DNA of 64,000 nt, taken from the NCBI GenBank assembly GCA_903893975.1, contig CAITOL010000041.1, forward strand, positions 1 through 64,000. Direction: 5' to 3'. Below, piece after piece: positions 46,091 to 54,408 of this stretch. The stretch is from an uncultured Rhodospirillales bacterium (GTDB lineage: Bacteria > Pseudomonadota > Alphaproteobacteria > Acetobacterales > Acetobacteraceae). Below the pieces are notes generated by a model, which was given only the letters and a program-made list of their open reading frames with translations, had not been told where the DNA came from and did no database searches. Position numbers and translations under genes: made by a program. Numbering within the stretch: position 1 is the first letter of the stretch; every line of letters starts with the position of its first letter.

Positions 46091-46948
46091 ATGACCGACT
46101 ACCGCTACATCCTCGCCGATGTGTTCACCGACCGTGCCTTTGGCGGCAATCCGCTGGCCGTTTTCCCCGATGCCGGCGGGCTCACCGGCGCGCAAATGGC
46201 AGTGCTGACCAAAGAGCTGAACCTGTCGGAAAGCACCTTCGTCACCCCCGGCTCCGCCCCCGGCCGGTTCGCGGTGCGCATTTTCACCCCCGGCGGCGAA
46301 CTCAGCTTCGCCGGCCACCCCATCGTCGGCACCGCCGTCGTCCTCGCCGAACTCGGCCGCACCGGCGGTGCGACCGAAATCGTGCTCGAAGTCGGGGTCG
46401 GCCCGGTGCGCGTGGTGCTGCAAGGCGCCGGCGCCACCTTCTTTCGCGATGGCGAGCCCGAACGCCGCCCGCTGGATGTGGCCGACGCCGACATCGCCGC
46501 CCTGGTCGGCGTCGATGCCCTGGCCGGCGCACCGTGGCAGGCCGGTTACGGCACCAGCTATGTCCTGGTGCCGCTGGCGGATCGGGACGCAGTGGCCCGG
46601 GCGGAAACCCGGCTCGACCACTGGCGCAAACTCGCCCCGCGCCTGTGGGGCCACGCGCTTTACGTCTTCGCGGTCACCGGCCCCGGCACCGTGCATGCCC
46701 GCATGTTCGCGCCCTCGCTCGGCGTCGCCGAAGACCCCGCCACCGGCTCCGCCGCTGCCGCCCTGATCGGCTCCCTCCCCGGCCCGGCGGACGGCACGGC
46801 GCATCTCGCCATCACCCAGGGGGTGGAGATGGGCCGCCCCAGCACCATCCTGTGCAGCGCCACCCGCCAGGCCGGCGTGGTGCAGCAGATATCCATCGGC
46901 GGCGGCGCGATTGTCGTCGGCGAAGGCCGGTTCTCCCGCCTGCCATGA
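46091..46948 (+). CDS. PhzF family protein (isomerase/epimerase fold)
   Basis: This 285-residue protein has the duplicated PhzF/DapF-like fold. The N-terminal half has YILADVFTDRAFGGNPLAVF and ESTFVTPG with the catalytic Glu. GGELSFAGHPIVGTA is a hallmark, and GVAEDPATGSAAAALIG lies in the second half. The family includes the phenazine enzyme PhzF, but there are no other phenazine genes, so the role is unknown. Its stop overlaps the epmA start (ATGA), so it is co-translated with the EF-P modification gene. Confidence 0.92.
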   Translation: MTDYRYILADVFTDRAFGGNPLAVFPDAGGLTGAQMAVLTKELNLSESTFVTPGSAPGRFAVRIFTPGGELSFAGHPIVGTAVVLAELGRTGGATEIVLEVGVGPVRVVLQGAGATFFRDGEPERRPLDVADADIAALVGVDALAGAPWQAGYGTSYVLVPLADRDAVARAETRLDHWRKLAPRLWGHALYVFAVTGPGTVHARMFAPSLGVAEDPATGSAAAALIGSLPGPADGTAHLAITQGVEMGRPSTILCSATRQAGVVQQISIGGGAIVVGEGRFSRLP

Positions 46949-47937
46949 CCCTCCCGCGCTGGCACCCCACCAAGCTCGCCGCCCGCCTGCCAGCCTTACG
47001 CCGCCGGGCGCAGCTGGCCGCCGATCTGCGCGGCTTTTTTACCACGCGCGGCTATCTGGAGGTTGAAACCCCCTACGCCGTCCCGACCCCGGGGGAGGAA
47101 GTGCACCTCGCCACCTTCCGCACCCAGCAGCATTTCCCCGATGGCCGCCAGCGCGACCTCTGGCTGCACACCTCGCCCGAATTCGCCATGAAAAAGCTGC
47201 TCGCCGGCGGCATCGGTCCCATTTTTCAACTCGCCCGGGTCTGGCGCAATAATGAGGACAGCGAGACCCATTCCGCCGAGTTCACCATGCTGGAATGGTA
47301 TCGCCCCAGCGCCACCCTGTCCGACCTGATGGATGAAACCGAGGCCCTGCTGCGCGCCATCCTGCCGCCCCAGATCACCAGCCGCGGCATCACCGCCCGG
47401 CTCGACCATTTCGAACGCCTCACCGTCGCCGAGGCCTTCACCCGCTATGTCGGCGCGGACGTGCTCGGCACCGCCGACGACGCCCCCGCTCTGGCCGCTC
47501 AGGCCGGCGTGCGCCTGCGCGCGGGCGAGGACTGGGAGGACCTGTTCTTCCGCCTGCTGCTGGATAAGATCGAGCCCGCCATCGGCCGCGGCACCCCCAC
47601 CTTCCTCACCCATTGGCCCGCCGCCCAAGCCGCCCTCGCCCGCCGCGACCCGGCCGACCCACGCGTCGCGGAACGGTTTGAACTGTTCGCCTGCGGCATG
47701 GAGTTAGCCAACGCCTTCGTCGAACTGACCGACCCCGCCGAGCAGCGCGCCCGCTTCACCGCCGACCGCGCCCGCCGCCACACGCTCTACGGTGGCCCGG
47801 ACTGGGACATGGACGAGGACTTCCTCGCCGCCCTCGCCCACGGCCTGCCACCAAGTGCCGGCATCGCCATGGGGTTCGACAGGCTGGCCATGCTCGCCGC
47901 CGGCATGGATTGCATCACCGACGTGCTGGCGCTCTAG
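46945..47937 (+). CDS. epmA: EF-P lysine aminoacylase EpmA (GenX/PoxA/YjeA)
   Basis: The 330-residue protein is a lysyl-tRNA-synthetase-like catalytic core without an anticodon domain. Class II motifs are present: motif 1 near GYLEVETPYAV, motif 2 ARVWRNNEDSETHSAEFTML and motif 3 PPSAGIAMGFDRLAML. Together with EpmB it attaches beta-lysine to the conserved Lys of elongation factor P, which helps ribosomes through polyproline stretches. Length and motif order are typical. The frame is open upstream, but the ATGA overlap with phzF sets the start. Its TAG stop lies inside an inverted-repeat element. Confidence 0.95.
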   Translation: MTLPRWHPTKLAARLPALRRRAQLAADLRGFFTTRGYLEVETPYAVPTPGEEVHLATFRTQQHFPDGRQRDLWLHTSPEFAMKKLLAGGIGPIFQLARVWRNNEDSETHSAEFTMLEWYRPSATLSDLMDETEALLRAILPPQITSRGITARLDHFERLTVAEAFTRYVGADVLGTADDAPALAAQAGVRLRAGEDWEDLFFRLLLDKIEPAIGRGTPTFLTHWPAAQAALARRDPADPRVAERFELFACGMELANAFVELTDPAEQRARFTADRARRHTLYGGPDWDMDEDFLAALAHGLPPSAGIAMGFDRLAMLAAGMDCITDVLAL

Positions 47938-47987
47938 AGCATGATCGTATGAGGTTGCATCGGGATCGGAGTCCGATCATGTTCTAG
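47934..47987. repeat. REP-like palindromic element at the end of epmA
   Basis: CTAGAGCATGATCG (47934-47947) and CGATCATGTTCTAG (47974-47987) are inverted repeats matching at 13 of 14 positions, with an inner segment GGGATCGGAGTCC between them. Elements with an AGAGCATGATC core are, as I recall, dispersed in high numbers between genes in many alphaproteobacteria. The first arm includes the epmA stop codon. It may act as a terminator or mRNA 3' end stabiliser. Confidence 0.6.
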
Positions 47988-48046
47988 GTCTTTGTTTAAT
48001 CGTGCAATTTTATCGCTCGGTTGAAGCAACCTCAAGCGATATTGCA

Positions 48047-48529
48047 CTAGCCTTCCCCCTGCGACAGCATCCGCACCTGCAAGCCGCTCACCGCCAGAAA
48101 CAGCAACACCAGGGCCGCATCCAGCAACAGCAGCCCGCGCGCCATCGGGCCGCTCGCCCAGGGCGCGCCCAACGGCAGCCGGGTGCCGATTTCGGTCGCC
48201 GCACTCAGCAGATGGAACAGCAGCGTCGCCGAATAGCCAATGGTCTCCACGTAGAGCGACGCCCCGCCCAACAGCCGCGCTTTACCGATCAGCGCGGCGG
48301 CGAACATCACCGCCAATGTCAGCACCGCCAGCCAATGCCCTGCGCCAAACCCATTGCGGAACAACCCGAACGCGGTCATGCAGGCCAGCACGGTCGCCAC
48401 CAGATACAACTGGCCGAACCGATGGTTTGACGAAATCATCCCGTCGCGCAACAAGGCCAGCACGCCATAGCCAATCGCGACCAGCCCGATGATCACGTGC
48501 ATCCCGCCAATCAGCATCAACGCCGGCAT
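48047..48529 (-). CDS. Membrane protein, DUF2306-like
   Basis: This 160-residue integral membrane protein has five or so predicted helices, including LMLIGGMHVIIGLVAIGYGV, LYLVATVLACMTAFGLF and ALVLLFLAVSGLQV. The order 'HRFGQLYLVATVL...HWLAVLTLAVMF' recalls the DUF2306/YozB-like four-helix haem-domain-like families, but the resemblance is weak. The start could be 48529 or 48601. The longer form adds 24 residues with two extra cysteines that do not look like a signal peptide, so the shorter one is preferred. Function unknown. Confidence 0.72.
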   Translation of the reverse strand: MPALMLIGGMHVIIGLVAIGYGVLALLRDGMISSNHRFGQLYLVATVLACMTAFGLFRNGFGAGHWLAVLTLAVMFAAALIGKARLLGGASLYVETIGYSATLLFHLLSAATEIGTRLPLGAPWASGPMARGLLLLDAALVLLFLAVSGLQVRMLSQGEG

Positions 48530-48660
48530 CTCGCATCCCGCAACCGTTTCACAACCCGCTTCATCGGCCAGCCAGGCCGGATCTGGCAAGCAAATCTTCA
48601 TCCGCGCATGCCCTGTCCCGCCGGATGCGCTATAATATACGCAGAAACGGGAGCTTCCCC

Positions 48661-49023
48661 ATGCGCCGAGTCTCGCTTGCCCTCGCCCTGCTCACCGCCC
48701 TCGCCGGCTGCGCCCTGCCCAACCGGCTGGCGGAGCGGGAGGCGATGTTGGGCAGTTTCATCGGCCAGAGCGAAGCCGATGTCGTGCGCGAACTCGGCGT
48801 GCCCAGCCGGGTGTTTGAAGCCGACGGCCATCGCTTCCTCGCCTATATCGAACGCCGGGTGGATTACGTGCCGGGCTACACGCCTTTCCGCCCCTATCGT
48901 TACGGCTTCGGCTACGGCCCGGGCTTCCCGCCCGACATCATCCAACGCAGTTGCGAAACCACGTTCGAGGTGGTGAACGGCAAAGTGTTCAGCTTCGCCC
49001 TACGCGGCAATGCCTGCGGCTAA
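48661..49023 (+). CDS. Small predicted lipoprotein
   Basis: The 120-residue precursor has a lipoprotein signal, RRVSLALALLTALAGCALP, with Cys at about residue 17 as the acylation site. The mature part contains IGQSEADVVRELGVPSRV, a pattern seen in SmpA/OmlA-like lipoproteins ('G.s...v...lG.P'). A Tyr/Phe/Gly/Pro-rich stretch and a later RSCETTFEVVNGKV follow. Start 48661 is preferred to 48625 because the signal peptide begins there. It shares CTAA with the convergent neighbour's stop. Function unknown. Confidence 0.8.
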   Translation: MRRVSLALALLTALAGCALPNRLAEREAMLGSFIGQSEADVVRELGVPSRVFEADGHRFLAYIERRVDYVPGYTPFRPYRYGFGYGPGFPPDIIQRSCETTFEVVNGKVFSFALRGNACG

Positions 49024-49373
49024 CCGGCCCGCTTCGGCTTGAAATACTGCGAAAGGTCCGGATCGAAGGTGAACTTCCAGTAGCCCGCCACACAGCCGAC
49101 GCTGGGCGGCAATTGCGGGAATTTCTCCCGAATATACGCTTGCGCGATCGCCCCTTGCGCATTGGCAACCGTCGCCTTCATCACATCTAACATCGCCGCG
49201 ATGCGCGGGTCCCCTGTCCTGCCTGCCGGCACCACCCGTTGTGCTTCGGCCTGCGCCATGGCGGACATCTTTTTTTCCAGCGCCGCGCAGGCGTTATCGG
49301 TCCCCTCCGCATAAGGCGGGTAGAACCAGGCACCAGCCAACACCAGGATGATCAGCAGGAATAAAGTGCGCAT
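49020..49373 (-). CDS. Small exported hypothetical protein
   Basis: The 117-residue protein has an uncleaved or cleavable N-terminal hydrophobic helix (LFLLIILVLAGAWFYPP) and a small helical periplasmic part with three regions: CAALEKKMSAMAQAEAQRV, a middle helix, and VGCVAGYWKFTFDPDLSQYF. Two Cys residues could form a disulfide. I recognise no family. It lies 9 bp after the Nudix gene on the same strand, so it may be the last gene of that group. Confidence 0.72.
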   Translation of the reverse strand: MRTLFLLIILVLAGAWFYPPYAEGTDNACAALEKKMSAMAQAEAQRVVPAGRTGDPRIAAMLDVMKATVANAQGAIAQAYIREKFPQLPPSVGCVAGYWKFTFDPDLSQYFKPKRAG

Positions 49374-49382
49374 ACGAAATTG

Positions 49383-49829
49383 CTAGCAGCCCAGCAGCCC
49401 GCGCGCAATCGCAATGACCCGGTGCGCCTCCGCGCTCAACGCGTACGGCGCAAGCCCGCTGACCGCCACCCAAGCAACCGCATCCACATCATCCCCCGGC
49501 CGCGCGGCATCGCCCTGCCACCAGGCGGCGAAATCGATGATGGTGTAATGAAACCGCACCCGACCATCCGGATCGCGCCGGATAATATCCACATTCGCCG
49601 CCAGTTGCAGCGCGCCCAACTGCAGCCCGCACTCCTCGGCAATCTCGCGCCGCGCGCCGTCCTCGGCGGTCTCCCCCAACTCCTGCGCCCCGCCGGGCAA
49701 GCTCCAGCTGCCCTGGTTCGGCGCCTTGCCACGCCGGGCCAGCAGCACCTCCGGCACATCCTCCATGCCCGGGCGCAGCACCACCACCCCAAGCCCGACA
49801 AACGGACGATCCGGATATTCCCGGCTCAC
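49383..49829 (-). CDS. NUDIX hydrolase
   Basis: The 148-residue protein contains a full Nudix box, GGAQELGETAEDGARREIAEECGL in form, including REIAEECG with the metal-binding glutamates. Flanking features are VLLARRGKAPNQGSWSLPGG and FHYTIIDFAAWWQG. Similar proteins hydrolyse ADP-ribose or act as phosphatase-type housekeeping enzymes on nucleoside diphosphate derivatives; the substrate is not readable. It sits 22 bp after the last gene of the Gld-like ABC operon and may be its downstream companion. Confidence 0.92.
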   Translation of the reverse strand: MSREYPDRPFVGLGVVVLRPGMEDVPEVLLARRGKAPNQGSWSLPGGAQELGETAEDGARREIAEECGLQLGALQLAANVDIIRRDPDGRVRFHYTIIDFAAWWQGDAARPGDDVDAVAWVAVSGLAPYALSAEAHRVIAIARGLLGC

Positions 49830-49851
49830 GCCGCCCCCCGCCGTTTGCGCG

Positions 49852-50859
49852 TCATGGCGCCGGCTTGTCCGGCTCGCTCGCCTTCAACTCGTCAATCGCC
49901 GGCAGGTAGGTCTTTTCCTTCCACGCCCCAATCTGGAACCGCCAACCCGCCAACGCCGGTTGCAAACTGGCCGCCCGGCCGTCTTTGGCCTCGAACGTCG
50001 CCCAGATATCCTTATCGGCCCGATACAGCGTAATGGTCACCACCGTCTGGTCGGCCAGGGTATAGGTCGCAACCCCAATCTTGCCCTCGCGCGCCACGCT
50101 GGCCGGCTCCACGTCCGACAGCGTCACCTGCTCCAGGCCCCGGAACACGTCGTCCACCCGGTACTCATCCAGCTTCGGATGCTCGGCGGGTGTGGTCAGC
50201 GCCACCTTGTCGCCATCGCGGTCGAACTGCAGCACCGTATCGCCGCGGCTGGCGACAAGTTTCACCACATCCTTGCCGGCGATGTTGATCACGTCGCGCT
50301 CCAGCCAAAGCTGCGCGTCCGCATCCACCGGCAAGCGACCCTCCGCCAGCCAGGACTGCGCTTCACCGGGGCGGCGGATATACAGGCTCTCCGGCAAATT
50401 CCCCGCCGTTCGCACCCGGCGATGCCCGGTGATCAATTCGGCAATCGGCTTGCCCTGCGCATCCAGCACCCGCAGCAGGTTGGCGGTGCTCGCGGGGCTG
50501 TTCGGATCATCCACCCCCAGCCGGTCATATTGCGTCGGGTCGGACGTGCGCGGCTCGGTCATCCGCAACTCCGTCAGCCCGGTGAGCAATTCGCGCAGCT
50601 TATCCTGCTGCACCCGGTAGCCACCGCGATCCGCCAGCCCCCATTGCGCGCCTGTGCGGGTGATGCGCGTGGTCACGCCCTTGGCCACCACATCCACCTC
50701 AGCGGCGGTTTGCAGCTTGCTGGCCAGGTCCGGGAACACCACGGTCCCCGGCGGCACCGCCACCCGGCTATCGCCAGTCGCCCCGGGTCCAAGCAGCCAG
50801 CCGGCAGCCAGCACGGCCACCCCAACCGCCGCCAGGCCAATCGTTGTGCGCGTTTTCAT
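49852..50859 (-). CDS. DUF4340 domain-containing protein of a Gld-type ABC system
   Basis: The 335-residue protein has one N-terminal TM helix (IGLAAVGVAVLAAGWLLGPG) and a large extracytoplasmic, repeated beta-rich domain of the DUF4340 type (KLQTAAEVDVVAKGVTTRIT at its start, LRELLTGLTELRMTEPRT later). DUF4340 genes regularly follow a GldG-like gene in ABC operons, as here. The role may be in envelope transport or quality control and is undetermined. The start overlaps the gldG-like stop by ATGA. Confidence 0.88.
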   Translation of the reverse strand: MKTRTTIGLAAVGVAVLAAGWLLGPGATGDSRVAVPPGTVVFPDLASKLQTAAEVDVVAKGVTTRITRTGAQWGLADRGGYRVQQDKLRELLTGLTELRMTEPRTSDPTQYDRLGVDDPNSPASTANLLRVLDAQGKPIAELITGHRRVRTAGNLPESLYIRRPGEAQSWLAEGRLPVDADAQLWLERDVINIAGKDVVKLVASRGDTVLQFDRDGDKVALTTPAEHPKLDEYRVDDVFRGLEQVTLSDVEPASVAREGKIGVATYTLADQTVVTITLYRADKDIWATFEAKDGRAASLQPALAGWRFQIGAWKEKTYLPAIDELKASEPDKPAP

Positions 50860-52763
50860 GCCCGGGCCCTCGCGCGCCGGCTCCGTCGTGCCAAGCCCAG
50901 CCCGATCGCCAGCACCGCCAGCACGCCGGGCACCAAGGCGATATCAAACAGCCGCAGACGATTTTGCAGCCCGGCAATATCGCGGCGCAATTCCAGCTGC
51001 ACGCTACGCAATTTCAACCGCGTATCCGCCACGTCCCGCCGCAGCGCGTCGATGCTGGCGCGCTGCTGCTCGGAAATCACCGCCGCCGCCTTGTCATTCC
51101 CGCGCCCGGTGCGCAACTCGGTCAGCTTCTTCTGCGTCTCGTCCAGATGCGCCTGCAAATCCTGCTCGGTCTTACGGAACCGCGCCTCGGCGTCCTGCTG
51201 CATCGTCTCCACCAGCGTGAACGGCCGCAGCGACGCCCCCCGGCTGCGCAGCCCGATCAACGCATCGCCGCCCGCCAAAGTGCCAACCAGATTGGACACG
51301 AACGCGCCATTATCGCTGAACGGCGTCGCCTGCGACTGGCCAAAGAAATCCTGCACCTGCACCCAATACCGGTCGGCCAGAATATCGCTATCGGCCACCA
51401 CCACCAGATTGGCCGGCGCATCGGTCTGTGCCTTGAACGCCGGCAGTTCCACCTTGGCCGTCGCATTCGCCGGCGCCGCCGGCGGGCCGCTAAAGGCAGA
51501 TTTCAACACCCCCCGCACCCGCGCGGCAATCACATACGGCCCGCCCTCCGGCTTGAACCCGCCCAGCAACTTCGCCGGATCGGGAAACAGCTTCACCTTC
51601 TCGACATCGATCAACCCCGACTGATCGCTACTCGACAGCAACGGGGTAAAGCTGATCTCGCTGCCCGGCTTTTTGCTGATCGCCCCGGGGGACGCCACGG
51701 TAATCTGGCTCAGATCGGCGGTCGCCGGATCGTCCTTGTTCAGCCCGTCGCGAATATTATACCAGGCGATGAAATCCACCGCCTGCACCCGGTCCTGCGC
51801 ATTGGCCCGCACCCGCCACGCACCCTTGATATCGGCCACCACCTTGCCGGGGTTGTAGACAACGCCCCAGGCATCAAACAATTTTTGCAGGTTGGACCCG
51901 GTATTCTCGTTCGGCGCCCCGGTCTGGCTCGGCATCTGCGCCTGCGCCTCGGAATGCGGGTCTACCATCACCATCAACCGGCCGCCGCGCATCACGAACT
52001 GATCGATGGCATACAGCGTGTTGTCAGACAGGCCCTGCGCCTGCGCCACCAACAACACCTGAATATCCGGATCGATCACCTGCGCATCCAACGGCACCGG
52101 CTTGACGGTGAACGCATCGCGCAACTGCACCGCCGAGACCCAAGGCTGCCCCCCCGCCTGCCGCCCGCTTTGCATCGCCAGCATCATCGCCCGCGGGTCG
52201 CCATCCAGCGGCAGCGAGGTCATGGTGCCCACCACCGGACGCTTCGGGTTGGAAAGTTCATAGATCAGCTTGGACAGATCAAATTCCAGAAAGCGCTCAC
52301 GCTCCGGCTGGAAAAACGCAATCGTGCGCTCATCATCAATCAGATTGGTCGCGGCAAGGCCGAAATAAACCTGCTCCCCGCTCTGATCCATCGGCACGCC
52401 CTGCAAGCCATAGGCAAGCGCCCGATCCTCGGTGTCGCTGAACGGCTCCGGGTCATAGAACTCCAGCCGGATTTTCCCGTTGGCGGCGGACGCATATTCC
52501 CGCAGCATTTCCGTCACCCGGTCAGCATAGGCGCCATATTGCGGAATGCGGCTGCCCAACGCCCGCGAGTAATACAGCCGCAGCGTCACCGGGTCCTTCA
52601 ACCCGGCGATGATGCCCTTGGTGCCGCCGGCCAGCGTGTACAGGTGCTGCTGGGTCACATCCAGCCGCGCCGTCGCCAGCCGGGACTCGGCAAACATATT
52701 GATACCGACAAGGATCGCGGCCACAGCCACGACACCGATAAGCGAAGACCAGATGCGTCGCAT
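50856..52763 (-). CDS. GldG family ABC transporter auxiliary protein
   Basis: The 635-residue protein has an N-terminal TM helix (IGVVAVAAILVGINMFAES) and a long periplasmic region with DVTQQHLYTLAGGTKGIIAG, the GldG-type beginning. A GATase1-like segment contains FVMRGGRLMVMVDPHSEAQA. A coiled coil (about 500-590) precedes a C-terminal TM helix (LFDIALVPGVLAVLAIGLGL) and a basic tail. In Bacteroidetes GldG works with GldA and GldF in gliding; in proteobacteria the function is unknown. Start 52763 follows the permease stop by 7 nt; 52793 is an overlapping alternative. Confidence 0.9.
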   Translation of the reverse strand: MRRIWSSLIGVVAVAAILVGINMFAESRLATARLDVTQQHLYTLAGGTKGIIAGLKDPVTLRLYYSRALGSRIPQYGAYADRVTEMLREYASAANGKIRLEFYDPEPFSDTEDRALAYGLQGVPMDQSGEQVYFGLAATNLIDDERTIAFFQPERERFLEFDLSKLIYELSNPKRPVVGTMTSLPLDGDPRAMMLAMQSGRQAGGQPWVSAVQLRDAFTVKPVPLDAQVIDPDIQVLLVAQAQGLSDNTLYAIDQFVMRGGRLMVMVDPHSEAQAQMPSQTGAPNENTGSNLQKLFDAWGVVYNPGKVVADIKGAWRVRANAQDRVQAVDFIAWYNIRDGLNKDDPATADLSQITVASPGAISKKPGSEISFTPLLSSSDQSGLIDVEKVKLFPDPAKLLGGFKPEGGPYVIAARVRGVLKSAFSGPPAAPANATAKVELPAFKAQTDAPANLVVVADSDILADRYWVQVQDFFGQSQATPFSDNGAFVSNLVGTLAGGDALIGLRSRGASLRPFTLVETMQQDAEARFRKTEQDLQAHLDETQKKLTELRTGRGNDKAAAVISEQQRASIDALRRDVADTRLKLRSVQLELRRDIAGLQNRLRLFDIALVPGVLAVLAIGLGLARRSRRARARA

Positions 52764-52770
52764 GTTCTGC

Positions 52771-53502
52771 TCAATCCGCCTTGCGATGTTCAACGATAAC
52801 CGTGTTCAGGAACAACCAGAACCCGATGAAGGAGGCAAAGAACACCACATCCCGCAGCGCAATCACGCCGCGGGTAAAGGTGCCGTAGCGTTCAGCGACG
52901 GATATCCGTCGCGCCACTTCCGCCAGCACCGGCGTGTTCCGCGACAGAAAATCCGTCACCACCGGATAGGACGCCACCGCGAAGACAAAACACACCGCCA
53001 CCGCCAGCACAAAGGCGATCACCTGGTTTTTCGTCGCCGCCGACAGCGCCGCCCCCACCGATAAAAACGCCCCCGCCACCAGCAATGCGCCCAGATATCC
53101 GGTGGCGATCACACCATTATCCGGCGTGCCCAGGTAATTCACCGTCAGCACGAACGGAAAGGTCAGCGCCAGCGCAATGGCGCAAAACGCCCAGGCGGCC
53201 AAAAACTTCCCAACCACCGCCTGCGCCTGGGTAATCGGCAGCGTCAGCAGCAACTCTATCGTGCCTAGCCGGCGCTCCTCGGCCCAAAGCCGCATGGTGA
53301 TCGCCGGCACCAGCAGCAAAAACACCCACGGCACAAAATTGAAGAACGGCGCCAGGTCCGCCTGGTTACGTTCGAAGAAATTGCCCAGGTTGAAGGTCAG
53401 CACGCCCTGCAAGGCCAGGAAGATCACGATAAACACCACCGCAACCGGGGTGGCGAAATAGCCGCCGAGTTCTCGGCGCGCCACAATCAACGTGTTACGC
53501 AT
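52771..53502 (-). CDS. ABC transporter permease, GldF/ABC-2 type
   Basis: The 243-residue integral membrane protein has six predicted TM helices. Its cytoplasmic N-terminus is MRNTLIVARRELGGYFATPV, its first helix FIVIFLALQGVLTF, and FNFVPWVFLLLVPAITMRLW precedes the EERRLGTIELLLTLP coupling segment. That segment is typical of the ABC-2/GldF permeases. Its start overlaps the ATPase stop (TGATG), and it is followed by the gldG-like gene. It should pair with the ATPase for export or a mechanical task at the envelope. Confidence 0.92.
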   Translation of the reverse strand: MRNTLIVARRELGGYFATPVAVVFIVIFLALQGVLTFNLGNFFERNQADLAPFFNFVPWVFLLLVPAITMRLWAEERRLGTIELLLTLPITQAQAVVGKFLAAWAFCAIALALTFPFVLTVNYLGTPDNGVIATGYLGALLVAGAFLSVGAALSAATKNQVIAFVLAVAVCFVFAVASYPVVTDFLSRNTPVLAEVARRISVAERYGTFTRGVIALRDVVFFASFIGFWLFLNTVIVEHRKAD

Positions 53503-54233
53503 CAGGCCACCTTCGGCAAGGTCAGTTCACGGAACACATCGTCGAGCTTGCCGGACGGCGCACGCTGCTCCAGTTCCTTCGGCGTCGCATCGGCAACAAT
53601 CCGCCCATTGGCAATCACAATCGCCCGCGTACACACCGCATCCACCTCTTCCAGAATATGGGTGGAAATCACAATCGCCTTCTCCGCCCGCATATCGGCG
53701 ATCAGATTGCGCACCTCATGCTTCTGGTTCGGGTCCAGTCCGTCGGTCGGCTCGTCGAGGATCAGCACCTCCGGGTCGTGCAACAGCGCCTGCGCCAACC
53801 CAACCCGGCGCTTGAACCCTTTGGACAGCGTTTCCACCGGCTGCAACCGCACCCCGGCGAGCGAGGTGATCGCCACCGCATGGTCCACCCGGCTGGCGAG
53901 TTCCCGCCCGGAAAAACCCCGGATGCGACCGACAAATTGCAAAAACGCCAGCACCGTCATTTCCGGATATGTCGGCGCCCCTTCCGGCAAAAACCCCAGG
54001 CTCTTGCGGGCGGCCAGCGAATCGCTCTGCACGTCATGCCCGCAAATGCGTGCCGTGCCAGCACTCGGGGTCATAAACCCGGCCAACATCCGCATGGTGG
54101 TGGATTTGCCGGCACCGTTCGGGCCGAGAAAGCCAAGCACCTCGCCACGTTCAACCGTGAAGGACACATGGTCCACCGCGGTGAAACTGCCGAACCGCTT
54201 GGTCAGGCCATCAATTTCGATCAGGGCTGCCAT
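53502..54233 (-). CDS. ABC transporter ATP-binding protein, GldA-like
   Basis: This 243-residue ATPase has Walker A GPNGAGKSTTMRML, signature LSKGFKRRVGLAQAL, Walker B VLILDEPTDGLDP and the H-loop VISTHILEEVD. 'LSKGFKRR' is the GldA/NatA-type signature. GGAGA directly upstream of ATG 54233 supports the start; the frame is open to 54347. It is the first gene of a four-gene operon (ATPase, permease, GldG-like, DUF4340). Confidence 0.94.
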   Translation of the reverse strand: MAALIEIDGLTKRFGSFTAVDHVSFTVERGEVLGFLGPNGAGKSTTMRMLAGFMTPSAGTARICGHDVQSDSLAARKSLGFLPEGAPTYPEMTVLAFLQFVGRIRGFSGRELASRVDHAVAITSLAGVRLQPVETLSKGFKRRVGLAQALLHDPEVLILDEPTDGLDPNQKHEVRNLIADMRAEKAIVISTHILEEVDAVCTRAIVIANGRIVADATPKELEQRAPSGKLDDVFRELTLPKVA

Positions 54234-54408
54234 TTGTTCTCCGGATTTTCCCCCAGGGGTGCAGCAGGCAATAGCCCAATCTCCGCCGATTGCAACCGCG
54301 GCCGCGCCGCCAGCCGGCAAGATGACGTGGGCTTCATGCAACCTCAATCATCTGGCCATCGCGCGGCGCGGCGATTAGCATCCAGGCAAAATACAGGGAT
54401 GCACCGCC

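Noticed and set aside
46055-46804. N-terminal extension of the epmB-like gene to 46804
   Set aside because: The extra 250 codons are antisense to phzF and show no similarity; KamA-type sequence begins at 46054.
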